From Pantoea sp. At-9b (lineage in GTDB: Bacteria > Pseudomonadota > Gammaproteobacteria > Enterobacterales > Enterobacteriaceae): DNA of 64,000 nt. The first letter of the stretch is position 1; each line of letters begins with the position of its first letter. A model generated the notes under the pieces. That model saw only the letters and a program-made list of their open reading frames with translations. It ran no database searches and had not been told where the DNA came from. The position numbers and the translations under genes were made by a program. This document shows positions 57,369 through 64,000 of the stretch, one piece after another. The stretch covers positions 3,038,001-3,102,000 of the forward strand of contig NC_014837.1 in NCBI RefSeq assembly GCF_000175935.2, given 5' to 3'.

Positions 57369-58457
57369 ATGAGCATTCAGTTTCTTGGCATGATTGGCCA
57401 CCGTCTCGCCTCGGAAATCATCCCCGCCAGCGGCCCGCTGTTTGATAAAGATTACATTGCCCGTTTCGCCCGCGCGCATGAAGAGGCCGGTTTTGATCGC
57501 ATTCTGGTTGGCTACTGGTCTGATCAACCGGACGGTTTTCTGGTCACCGCCCATGCCGCCGCCCATACCTCGACGCTGAAATTCCTGCTGGCACACCGTC
57601 CGGGCTTTGTCGCGCCAACCCTGGCCGCGCGCAAACTGGCTTCGCTTGATCACCTGACCGATGGTCGTCTGGCCGTGCATATCATCAGTGGCGGCAGCGA
57701 CAGCGAACAACGGCGCGATGGCGATTTCCACCCTAAAGCCGAACGTTATGCCCGCACCGATGAATTTCTCACGGTGCTGAAGCAGAGTCTGGAATCCACG
57801 CAGCCCTATGATCATAAGGGAACCTTCTATCAAGCCGAGCAGGCGTTCTCCGCCATTAAGCCGTTGCAGAAAAAGCTGCCGATCTATTTTGGTGGTTCTT
57901 CCGCAGAAGCGATCGATGTCGCCGCACGCCATGCCGATGTGTTTGCCCTGTGGGGCGAACCGCTGCAAGGCGCAGAAGAAACCGTGCGCACTGTCCGTGC
58001 CGCCGCCGCAAAACAGGGACGGGAGATTGATTTCAATATCTCCTTCCGACCCATCCTCGGGAAAACCGAAAAAGAGGCCTGGGAACGCGCTGAATATATC
58101 CGCGAAACCGCCGGGAAACAGCTGGCGGAAAGCGGTTATACCTTCGGCTTGCCCAAACCACAGAGCGTTGGAGCACAGCGTCTGCTGGCGGCCGCTAATG
58201 CCGGGGATCGCCACGATAAAGTGCTGTGGACCGGTGTCGCCAAACTGGTACAGGGCGGCTACAACTCCACCGCGCTGGTGGGTACGCCTGAGCAGGTGGC
58301 GGATGCGCTGCTGGATTATTACCGCCTCGGCATCCATAACGTGCTGATTCGCGGCTTCGATCCGCTTAATGATGCGGTGGAATATGGCCGCGAGTTGCTG
58401 CCACTGACGCGTGAAAAAGTGGCGGCCGTTGATCGCCAACAAAAAAGGAGCGCCTGA
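57369..58457 (+). CDS. LLM-class flavin monooxygenase (SsuD/SfnG-like)
   Basis: A 362-residue luciferase-like FMNH2-dependent monooxygenase. Typical SsuD-family blocks are seen: EEAGFDRILVGYWSDQPDGF, FLLAHRPGFVAPTLAARKLASLD, DGRLAVHIISGGSDSEQRRDGD and RYARTDEFLTVLKQ. SsuD and relatives release sulfite from alkanesulfonates or oxidise sulfones. A reduced-flavin partner (SsuE-like) is not nearby. It begins the four-gene operon; the next gene overlaps its stop by one base. A CAGGAG site precedes ATG. Whether the substrate is an alkanesulfonate or another organosulfur compound is not decided by the sequence. Confidence 0.88.
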   Translation: MSIQFLGMIGHRLASEIIPASGPLFDKDYIARFARAHEEAGFDRILVGYWSDQPDGFLVTAHAAAHTSTLKFLLAHRPGFVAPTLAARKLASLDHLTDGRLAVHIISGGSDSEQRRDGDFHPKAERYARTDEFLTVLKQSLESTQPYDHKGTFYQAEQAFSAIKPLQKKLPIYFGGSSAEAIDVAARHADVFALWGEPLQGAEETVRTVRAAAAKQGREIDFNISFRPILGKTEKEAWERAEYIRETAGKQLAESGYTFGLPKPQSVGAQRLLAAANAGDRHDKVLWTGVAKLVQGGYNSTALVGTPEQVADALLDYYRLGIHNVLIRGFDPLNDAVEYGRELLPLTREKVAAVDRQQKRSA

Positions 58458-59437
58458 TGCGGCTGGCTGCGTTATTTGCCGGTCTGACACTGGCACTATC
58501 ACTTAACCCACTGTTCGCTGCCGAGAAAGTCACTCTGCGTCTTGGTGATGTGAAGGGGGATCGCTTTGCGGCGCTGAAGGCGTCTGGCGAGCTGAACAAT
58601 CTGCCTTATGACCTCAAACTCACGGCATTTGATTCCGGTGCGCCGGTGCAGGAAGCGCTGAACGCCGGGGCGCTGGATGTCGGTTTTACCGGCGATTTGC
58701 CGTTCCTGTTTGTCTATGCCGCAGGGGCTCCGGTTAAAGCGGTCGGCGCATGGCAGAATAACCCTGATAGCATCGCCCTGCTCACCCGCCCCAATGCCGG
58801 GATTCACAGCTTACAGGATTTGAAAGGCAAGCAAATTGCAGTGAATCGCGGTGGCTGGGGCCACTATCTGATCCTTGGCCTGCTGGAGCGCGCGGGCCTT
58901 AAGCCCAGTGATGTGACGCTGCGTTTTCTCGGCCCGGTGGATGGTCGTGCCGCGTTAACGTCTGGAGCCGTAGCCGCCTGGGCCCCGTGGGAACCTTATA
59001 TCGCCACCTCTACCGCCGTCGATGGCACGGTGCGCGTGCCACAGGGCGGTGGCAAAGGAATTATGTCGGGCTACTCCTATGCGCTGGCGCGTGATGAAGC
59101 CCTGAGTAACCCGGAAAAACGCAAAGCCATCGCCGATTTGCTGGTGCGTTTAGCCAAAGCGCAGATCTGGGCACAACAGCATCCGAGCGAGTTTGCGGCG
59201 GTCTTGGGGAAAACCCTCAATATGCCCACCGCCATTACCGCCAGCTGGATTGCCGATGCACGCATCCGCCCGTTGGTTTTCGATGCCAGCCTGATTGGCA
59301 CACTGCAACAGTCAGCCGATTTCTTCCACCGCTACCAGGTGCTGCCTAAACAGGTCGATGTCAGCCAAGCCTTTGATTTCAGCCTCGCAACCGGGGCCAA
59401 TCAGGTGGCAAAAAGCGTTCAGGGAGATAAATCATGA
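58457..59437 (+). CDS. Aliphatic-sulfonate-type ABC substrate-binding protein
   Basis: A 326-residue periplasmic protein of the SsuA/TauA/NMT1 type. The signal peptide MRLAALFAGLTLALSLNPLFA is followed by LRLGDVKGDRFAALKASGEL. The ligand-cleft pattern GAPVQEALNAGALDVGFTGDLPFLF and the DLKGKQIAVNRGGWGHYLI loop match sulfonate-binding proteins. No ATPase or permease gene accompanies it, so it either serves an Ssu-type transporter encoded elsewhere or has another role. It overlaps the next gene by ATGA and the preceding stop by one base (TGATG). Confidence 0.87.
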   Translation: MRLAALFAGLTLALSLNPLFAAEKVTLRLGDVKGDRFAALKASGELNNLPYDLKLTAFDSGAPVQEALNAGALDVGFTGDLPFLFVYAAGAPVKAVGAWQNNPDSIALLTRPNAGIHSLQDLKGKQIAVNRGGWGHYLILGLLERAGLKPSDVTLRFLGPVDGRAALTSGAVAAWAPWEPYIATSTAVDGTVRVPQGGGKGIMSGYSYALARDEALSNPEKRKAIADLLVRLAKAQIWAQQHPSEFAAVLGKTLNMPTAITASWIADARIRPLVFDASLIGTLQQSADFFHRYQVLPKQVDVSQAFDFSLATGANQVAKSVQGDKS

Positions 59438-60024
59438 GTGAACGTCAGCACCAGCGGTTACGCACCTTTGTTGGCAATTTGGCGCAGTTGCTCGACAGCC
59501 AGCCCGCTGAATCCACCGTTTTGCAACACGGCAGTGCCTGGTTAAGCGAGTTGATTCGCCATGACGACTGGCTGGATGAGGCGTTTACCCAACCCCATCC
59601 CGAGCATTACCAACAATATTTGTTGTATGCCGATGCGCAGCAGCGCTTCTCGGTAGTGAGCTTTGTCTGGGGTCCCGGACAGCAGACGCCGATACATGAT
59701 CATCGCGTCTGGGGGTTAATTGGCATGCTGCGCGGCGCGGAGATTTCCCAGTCGTGGCAACCGGGTCCAAATGGGTTACAGCCCGCAGGCTCGCCGGTCC
59801 GCCTTGAGCCTGGCAGCGTCGAAGCGGTATCACCGACGGTGGGTGATATCCATCGTGTCAGCAACGCCTTTGACGATCGCGTCTCCATCAGCATCCACGT
59901 CTATGGTGCGAACATCGGCGCAGTTAAGCGCGCGGTCTATCGTGAAGACGGCAGCGAAAAAGTGTTTATCTCCGGATACAGCAACCGTTATTTACCAAAC
60001 ATTTGGGATCTTTCACATGACTAA
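59434..60024 (+). CDS. Cupin thiol dioxygenase (cysteine/3-mercaptopropionate dioxygenase type)
   Basis: A 196-residue mononuclear iron cupin. The metal ligands are His88 and His90 in TPIHDHRVWG and His140 in DIHRVSN. Mammalian-type cysteine dioxygenases have a Cys near the HxH for a Cys-Tyr crosslink and an Arg that binds the cysteine carboxylate; here the crosslink position is Gly (RVWGLIG) and the segment before is YQQYLLYAD, with Gln, as in bacterial 3-mercaptopropionate dioxygenases. The product would be a sulfinate. It overlaps both neighbours. The precise thiol is an inference. Confidence 0.85.
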   Translation: MSERQHQRLRTFVGNLAQLLDSQPAESTVLQHGSAWLSELIRHDDWLDEAFTQPHPEHYQQYLLYADAQQRFSVVSFVWGPGQQTPIHDHRVWGLIGMLRGAEISQSWQPGPNGLQPAGSPVRLEPGSVEAVSPTVGDIHRVSNAFDDRVSISIHVYGANIGAVKRAVYREDGSEKVFISGYSNRYLPNIWDLSHD

Positions 60025-61633
60025 ACCGGTTTTTCCGTTACGCCAGGCCGCCGATATTTTGTCCGCATTGCGTCAGCAGCAGGAAGTGGCACTGGTCGAT
60101 GTCCGCGATGAAGCGCTGTATGCCACGGGACACCCGTTATTTGCGGTGAACATCCCGTTATCCAAACTGGAACTGGAGTGGCTGGATCGTATCCCACAAC
60201 GCGACACTGCCATCACCCTGTACGATAACGGGGAAGGACTGGCACAAACGGCGGCGGAACGTATTAGTGCGCTGGGTTACCGCCATGTCGCGCTACTGGC
60301 AGGCGATCTGCCTGGCTGGCAGGCCGCAGGCGGTGAGTTGTTTATCGACGTTAACTCACCCAGTAAAGCCTTTGGCGAACTGGTGGAACACCATAACCAG
60401 ACGCCATCGCTTTCCGCCGATGAAGTGCATGCTTTGCTGAACAGTGACCAGGAGGTGGTGGTGCTGGACGCGCGGCGCTTTGATGAATATCAGACCATGA
60501 GCATCCCACACGCCACCAGTGTGCCTGGCGGTGAGTTGGTGTTACGGGTGCGCGATCTCGCCCCCTCACCGGAAACCACGGTGATCGTCAATTGTGCGGG
60601 CCGTACTCGCAGCATCATTGGTACACAGTCACTGGTGAATGCCGGAATCCGCAACCCGGTGTTTGCACTGCGTAACGGCACCATCGGCTGGACGTTGGCA
60701 GGTTATTCACTGGATAAAGGGCAGGCGCGTCGTTATGTCGCAACCAGCGAAACCGCACAACGTCAGGCCGCGCTAAAAGCACGCGCCCTGGCGGAGCGCG
60801 CCGGTGTGGAACACATCACCCTCGACGTACTCCACAGTTTGCGTAAAGAGCATCGCACCACTTATCTGTTTGATGTACGCGATGCGCAGGAGTATGCCGC
60901 AGGTCATGTGCCGGGCAGCCGCCCGGTGCCAGGCGGCCAACTGGTGCAGGAAACCGATCACTACGCCAGCGTGCGTGGCGCGCGCATTGTGCTGATTGAC
61001 GACGATGGCGTGCGTGCCAATATGGCCGCCTCATGGCTGGCACAACTCGGTTGGCAGGTGGCGGTAGTCGAGGGATTGCAGGCCCATGATTTCAGCGCGA
61101 CGGGCAACTGGCAAGCGCAGGTGCCCTCAACCGCAGCGCCAGAATTTGTTTCGCCAGCGCAGCTCGCCAGCCTGCTGAATGAGGGGAATACGCAGGTGTT
61201 GGATTTCACCACCCACGCCAATCATCTCAACAGTCATATTCCTGGTGCAGCCTGGCTGCTGCGCTCCACCCTGCAACAGCAGGGCAACGCCGCATTGCCT
61301 GAGGCGCAACACTATGTCCTGACCTGCGGCAGTAGTTTGCTGGCAGGTTATGCGGTGCAGCAGGTGGCAGAAGTGACCGGAAAACCGGTATACGTACTGG
61401 AGGGGGGCAACGCCGCCTGGCGTGCCGCCGGTCTGCCAACCGAGCAAGGCGCACAACGGTTGCTGTCGCCAGCGATTGATCGCTATCGCCGCCCGTATGA
61501 GGGCACGGATATTGAACCTGCGGTGATGCAGGCTTACCTCGACTGGGAATACGGTCTGGTCGCGCAGTTGGATCGTGATGGGACGCATGGGTTCAGGGTA
61601 CTGAAGCCGCTGTCGCAGGTTGCGGCAGTCTGA
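60017..61633 (+). CDS. Four-domain rhodanese-related sulfurtransferase
   Basis: A 538-residue cytosolic protein made of four rhodanese domains, about 8-108, 130-232, 265-357 and 377-473, then a C-terminal helical tail. The active-site loop has cysteine only in domain 2 (VNCAGRTRS, Cys193) and domain 4 (LTCGSSLLAG, Cys437); the equivalent position in domain 1 (LYDNGEG) and domain 3 (IDDDGVR) is Asp, so those are structural or regulatory. Alternating inactive/active domains suggest duplication of a two-domain thiosulfate-sulfurtransferase-like ancestor. ATG 60017 overlaps the dioxygenase by 8 bases; the longer open frame is rejected. Confidence 0.9.
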   Translation: MTKPVFPLRQAADILSALRQQQEVALVDVRDEALYATGHPLFAVNIPLSKLELEWLDRIPQRDTAITLYDNGEGLAQTAAERISALGYRHVALLAGDLPGWQAAGGELFIDVNSPSKAFGELVEHHNQTPSLSADEVHALLNSDQEVVVLDARRFDEYQTMSIPHATSVPGGELVLRVRDLAPSPETTVIVNCAGRTRSIIGTQSLVNAGIRNPVFALRNGTIGWTLAGYSLDKGQARRYVATSETAQRQAALKARALAERAGVEHITLDVLHSLRKEHRTTYLFDVRDAQEYAAGHVPGSRPVPGGQLVQETDHYASVRGARIVLIDDDGVRANMAASWLAQLGWQVAVVEGLQAHDFSATGNWQAQVPSTAAPEFVSPAQLASLLNEGNTQVLDFTTHANHLNSHIPGAAWLLRSTLQQQGNAALPEAQHYVLTCGSSLLAGYAVQQVAEVTGKPVYVLEGGNAAWRAAGLPTEQGAQRLLSPAIDRYRRPYEGTDIEPAVMQAYLDWEYGLVAQLDRDGTHGFRVLKPLSQVAAV

Positions 61634-61635
61634 TT

Positions 61636-61722
61636 CGTAGCAGCGCGATTTATCGCGCTGTTTTTTATCCCGTGCAATAAATCGCGGTTATTAAAACCCG
61701 CGCGATAAATCGCGCCGCTACG
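61636..61722. repeat. Inverted pair of REP-like elements
   Basis: CGTAGCAGCGCGATTTATCGCGC (61636-61658 in part: CGTAGCAGCGCG then ATTTATCGCGC) and its near inverse complement GCGCGATAAATCGCG then CCGCTACG (61700-61722) differ at one base. A third, decayed half (GCAATAAATCGCGG, 61674-61687) lies between. Each core is itself palindromic. This looks like a bacterial interspersed mosaic element. A related copy is at 39089-39116. Confidence 0.75.
61641..61666 (+). terminator. Terminator of the organosulfur operon formed by the repeat
   Basis: CAGCGCGA (61641-61648) and TCGCGCTG (61653-61660) pair over 8 bp with loop TTTA, followed at once by TTTTTT. The repeat unit itself supplies the stem. It lies 8 bases after the rhodanese stop. 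Confidence 0.8.
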
Positions 61723-61776
61723 GGATAATGCAAGGTAATGATTTTTTTGAAAATGTGTTCGGAACGAACAGAGAAA

Positions 61777-61852
<76 letters not shown>

Positions 61853-61897
61853 ACATCTGGAATCGTTTTTTCAGTGCCAAACTTTTGGGAAGAAGTT

Positions 61898-61973
<76 letters not shown>

Positions 61974-62010
61974 GAACCGAAAAAACCGCCGAGTCACCTC
62001 GACGGACGGC

Positions 62011-62039
62011 ATAATATGAAACCCCTTCCTGGGTGTCAA
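62011..62039 (-). promoter_or_regulatory. Sigma-70 promoter of the tRNA-Ala operon
   Basis: On the minus strand TTGACA (62034-62039) and TATTAT (62011-62016) are separated by 17 bases. A GC-rich discriminator follows, as in growth-rate-controlled stable RNA promoters. It lies about 40 bases before the first tRNA. Confidence 0.88.
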
Positions 62040-62303
62040 CGTCAAATTTCCGTTCTGTGTTCGATCGCTGAAAAAGGCGGCAAACCCGCGTCACAATGGC
62101 TTTTTTTTCATCATCATCTGACCATAAAACCCTGGCCACAGACGCAGGCTAAGGTTAACCCGGCGTTAATGATGTTAGGAGAAATCTTGTTTTCGTTACG
62201 CGCACGTGTAAACTTAGCGCGCTAATTAACCGATCACCGACCAGGGTTCCGCCTTTTGACCGGTTAGCACCTTCCCCTTGCTATTAAAAAGATAAGTGAG
62301 TTT

Positions 62304-63092
62304 ATGTCGCTGCATACACCTAAAGAGATCGCCCAACTGGCGATTCAGTCTGGCGTGGTTAAAAGCCAGGCGTCAGTTTCTACCTTGTTGATCCTTGGCT
62401 TTATGGCGGGCGCATTTATTGCTACCGGCTTTCTGCTTGATCTGCATGTCATTAACCAACTGCCAGCCGATTGGGGTTCCTTCGGTGGATTTCTCGGCGC
62501 GGCTGTGTTCCCGGTCGGTCTGATCCTGACGGTGCTGGCCGGTGGCGAGTTGTTGACCGGTAATATGATGGTTATGCCCATCGCCTGGTTCGCGCGTCGC
62601 ATCAGCGGTTTCAGCCTGCTGCGCAACTGGTTCTGGGTCACCATCGCCAACTTCCTCGGCAGTATCGCCGTGGCGTGGTTCTTTGGTCATATGTTGGGCA
62701 TGACCGAAGGGGATTACCTGAAGAAAACCGTGGCTATCGCCACGGCGAAGGTGAATGCCGATTTCCTGCATGCCTTTATCTCCGGCATTGGCTGTAACTG
62801 GCTGGTGTGCCTGGCGGTGTGGCTGGCGTTCGCCAGTAAAGATGTGGTGGGCAAAATTTTCGGTATGTGGTTCCCGGTAATGGCGTTTGTGGCGATTGGC
62901 TTCCAGCACGTGGTGGCGAATATGTTTATCGTCCCGGCGGCGATTTTTGCCGGACAGCTGGGTTGGGCCGAGTACCTGCCGAATTTTGTCGCCGTGTTCC
63001 TCGGTAACGGTGTCGGCGGTGCAATTTTCGTCGGTCTGACCTACTTTATCGCCTTCCGTCCAGCCATGGCGGCAACCAGCGAAGTACGTTAA
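62304..63092 (+). CDS. Formate/nitrite transporter family channel
   Basis: A 262-residue FNT-family inner-membrane protein with six membrane segments. Family motifs are visible: PVGLILTVLAGGELLTGNMMVM around residue 75, and GIGCNWLVCLAVWLAFASKDVVGKIFGMWFPVMAFVAIGFQHVVANMF around 170-215, which hold the central-histidine region of FocA/NirC channels. It is closer to the FocA/NirC/YwcJ group than to YfdC. No nitrite reductase or pyruvate formate-lyase gene is adjacent, so the anion cannot be assigned. The 330 bases before it hold the tRNA promoter on the other strand and no further gene. No strong ribosome site is seen. Confidence 0.9.
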   Translation: MSLHTPKEIAQLAIQSGVVKSQASVSTLLILGFMAGAFIATGFLLDLHVINQLPADWGSFGGFLGAAVFPVGLILTVLAGGELLTGNMMVMPIAWFARRISGFSLLRNWFWVTIANFLGSIAVAWFFGHMLGMTEGDYLKKTVAIATAKVNADFLHAFISGIGCNWLVCLAVWLAFASKDVVGKIFGMWFPVMAFVAIGFQHVVANMFIVPAAIFAGQLGWAEYLPNFVAVFLGNGVGGAIFVGLTYFIAFRPAMAATSEVR

Positions 63093-63203
63093 TCGAATGG
63101 TGCCTTTTGCCTCCGGGCAGAAGGCATTTTCCACCGTGGTTACTTTCACCTGTAACGTTTTGTTGTAATATGTAGATCTAATGTATTTAACAGGGAAAGC
63201 GTC

Positions 63204-63557
63204 GTGAAAAAGGAATGGCTAACACCCGAAGAACTCGCGCTGGAAACCGGATACAGTCGCCAGACTGTTAACAAATGGATTAAACGCGAAAACTGGACAA
63301 CCACGCCGAAGCCCGGTGTACAGGGCGGTAAGGCGCGTTTGATTCACATTGATGAACGCGTTAAAAGCTTTATCCAATCCACTCGCCACGCGAATGAACC
63401 GGCAGCCCATTACGCTACACAGCAAAATACGTTACCTGCGTTATTAATAAATTCTATCCAGCAAATGACCGTCGCCGAACAGGAACAATTGGTGGCGCTG
63501 CTATTGCGGGAAGGGATCAGAGGCGTATTGCTACGGCTGGGAATTCAGGAAAAATAA
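63204..63557 (+). CDS. YfeC/YfeD-family helix-turn-helix protein
   Basis: A 117-residue protein of the YfeC/YfeD (DUF1323) type. The N-terminus MKKEWLTPEELALETGYSRQTVNKWIKRENW is a MerR/excisionase-like helix-turn-helix, and the C-terminal 40 residues form hydrophobic helices (INSIQQMTVAEQEQLVALLLREGI) likely for dimerisation. The start is GTG at 63204 after CAGGGAAAG. In E. coli two such genes lie between alaXW and gltX; here there is one. Its regulon is unknown, and yfeC versus yfeD cannot be told apart. Confidence 0.85.
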   Translation: MKKEWLTPEELALETGYSRQTVNKWIKRENWTTTPKPGVQGGKARLIHIDERVKSFIQSTRHANEPAAHYATQQNTLPALLINSIQQMTVAEQEQLVALLLREGIRGVLLRLGIQEK

Positions 63558-63589
63558 AAAAGCCGGGAGCACAGCTTCCGGCTTTTTTA
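63558..63589. terminator. Bidirectional terminator between the YfeC/D-like gene and gltX
   Basis: AAAAGCCGG (63558-63566) and CCGGCTTTT (63578-63586) pair with an 11-base loop, followed by TT on the plus strand and preceded by an A-run that serves the minus strand. Confidence 0.88.
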
Positions 63590-63604
63590 CATCACTCAGG
63601 ATTA

Positions 63605-64000
63605 TTAGGCCTGAGCTTCGCGCTCAGCAATAAATGCCAGCGCTTTTTCGATACGCGCCACGCTGCGGCTGCGACCAATCGCCTGTACCGTCACATCCAG
63701 TGCGGGTGACTGCCCGGCACCGGTCACGGCGACACGCAGAGGCATACCCACTTTGCCCATTCCCAGCTCCAGTTCATCGGCAGCGCTTTGAATGGCGTGA
63801 TGCACATGCTCAGCGGTCCAGTCGTTGTCGCTGATGGCGGCCAGTTTGTCGCGCACCACTTCCAGCGGCTGACGCGCCACCGGACGCAGGTGTTTCTTCG
63901 CGGCGTCGGCATCAAAGGCCTCGAACTCTTCATAGAAGTAGCGGCAAGATGCCGCAATTTCCACCAGGGTTTTACAACGCTCACCCAACAGTGTGACCAG
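63605..64000 (-). CDS. gltX: Glutamyl-tRNA synthetase, C-terminal part (runs off window)
   Basis: The last 131 codons of gltX; the 5' part lies beyond the window. The visible part is the anticodon-binding helical domain, with [32 protein letters not shown] and [42 protein letters not shown], nearly identical to E. coli GltX. The enzyme charges tRNA-Glu with glutamate. Its place after a yfeC/D gene and tRNA-Ala genes is as in E. coli. Confidence 0.97.
   Translation of the reverse strand: MVTLLGERCKTLVEIAASCRYFYEEFEAFDADAAKKHLRPVARQPLEVVRDKLAAISDNDWTAEHVHHAIQSAADELELGMGKVGMPLRVAVTGAGQSPALDVTVQAIGRSRSVARIEKALAFIAEREAQA

Noticed and set aside
57351..58502. 383-codon minus-strand frame opposite the LLM monooxygenase
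   Set aside because: The plus-strand product has clear family motifs and operon context; the minus frame is a codon-bias shadow.
59720..60016. N-terminal extension of the four-domain rhodanese
   Set aside because: It would lie entirely within the thiol dioxygenase gene in another frame; ATG 60017 gives a sensible domain start.

Overview
The window reads as a chromosomal segment of an Erwiniaceae enterobacterium, most likely Pantoea or a close relative. Most genes are core Enterobacterales genes in an E. coli-like order: flk-yfcJ-fabB-mnmC-yfcL-epmC-yfcA-mepA-aroC-prmB-smrB-sixA-fadJ-fadI-yfcZ-fadL-mlaA, then yfdC-argW, then ypdK-alaC, ypdAB-glk, ypeC-mntH, nupC, two tRNA-Ala genes, a yfeC/yfeD-type gene and gltX. 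Plant-associated additions (indolepyruvate decarboxylase ipdC, a complete tct tricarboxylate uptake locus, a four-gene organosulfur operon) and a GGCGCGATTTATCGCG-type intergenic repeat fit Pantoea. The genus is inferred from gene content and was not tested by phylogeny. No transposon, prophage, CRISPR array or plasmid origin was seen.

Layout. 1-5.8 kb: end of an EamA permease, then the tctDE two-component pair divergent from tctCBA. 5.8-8.9 kb: flk, a small rhodanese and a divergent MocR-type regulator. 8.8-25.2 kb: the conserved fabB-to-fadL block with fatty-acid synthesis and degradation, shikimate, translation (mnmC, epmC, prmB, smrB) and signalling (sixA) genes. 25.2-33.0 kb: mlaA followed by a complete ccmABCDEFGHI cytochrome c maturation operon, placed between mlaA and yfdC, which are neighbours in E. 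coli. 33.2-45.2 kb: an accessory-rich stretch with yfdC, tRNA-Arg(CCU), an AraC/EamA divergent pair, a YmgB-like protein, the pyruvate transporter yhjX, an SMP-30 lactonase, two small lipoproteins, a universal-stress/membrane-protein pair, and an IclR repressor divergent from a DHA2/HlyD efflux pair. 45.2-57.2 kb: ypdK, alaC, an acetyltransferase, ypdAB, glk, ipdC, an aldo/keto reductase, ypeC, mntH and nupC. 57.3-61.7 kb: a tightly overlapped operon of LLM flavin monooxygenase, sulfonate-type binding protein, cupin thiol dioxygenase and a four-domain rhodanese. 61.7-64 kb: two tRNA-Ala genes, a formate/nitrite channel, a YfeC/YfeD-like protein and the 3' end of gltX.

How the parts fit. Several regulator/target pairs can be tied together from DNA sites. 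FadR-type boxes lie before fadIJ and (two) before fadL, and a FabR-like palindrome lies before fabB. An MntR-type box precedes mntH. A 10-11-10 bp direct repeat like the YpdB motif lies before yhjX, with ypdAB itself 10 kb away. Twin 19-bp operators lie between the IclR gene and the efflux pair, and an exact 21-bp-period tandem site lies between the AraC gene and its divergent permease. The least conventional content is the organosulfur operon, an orphan plus-strand terminator that may end an unrecognised small RNA near 40.0 kb, and small envelope proteins rich in His, Gly, Trp or Arg.
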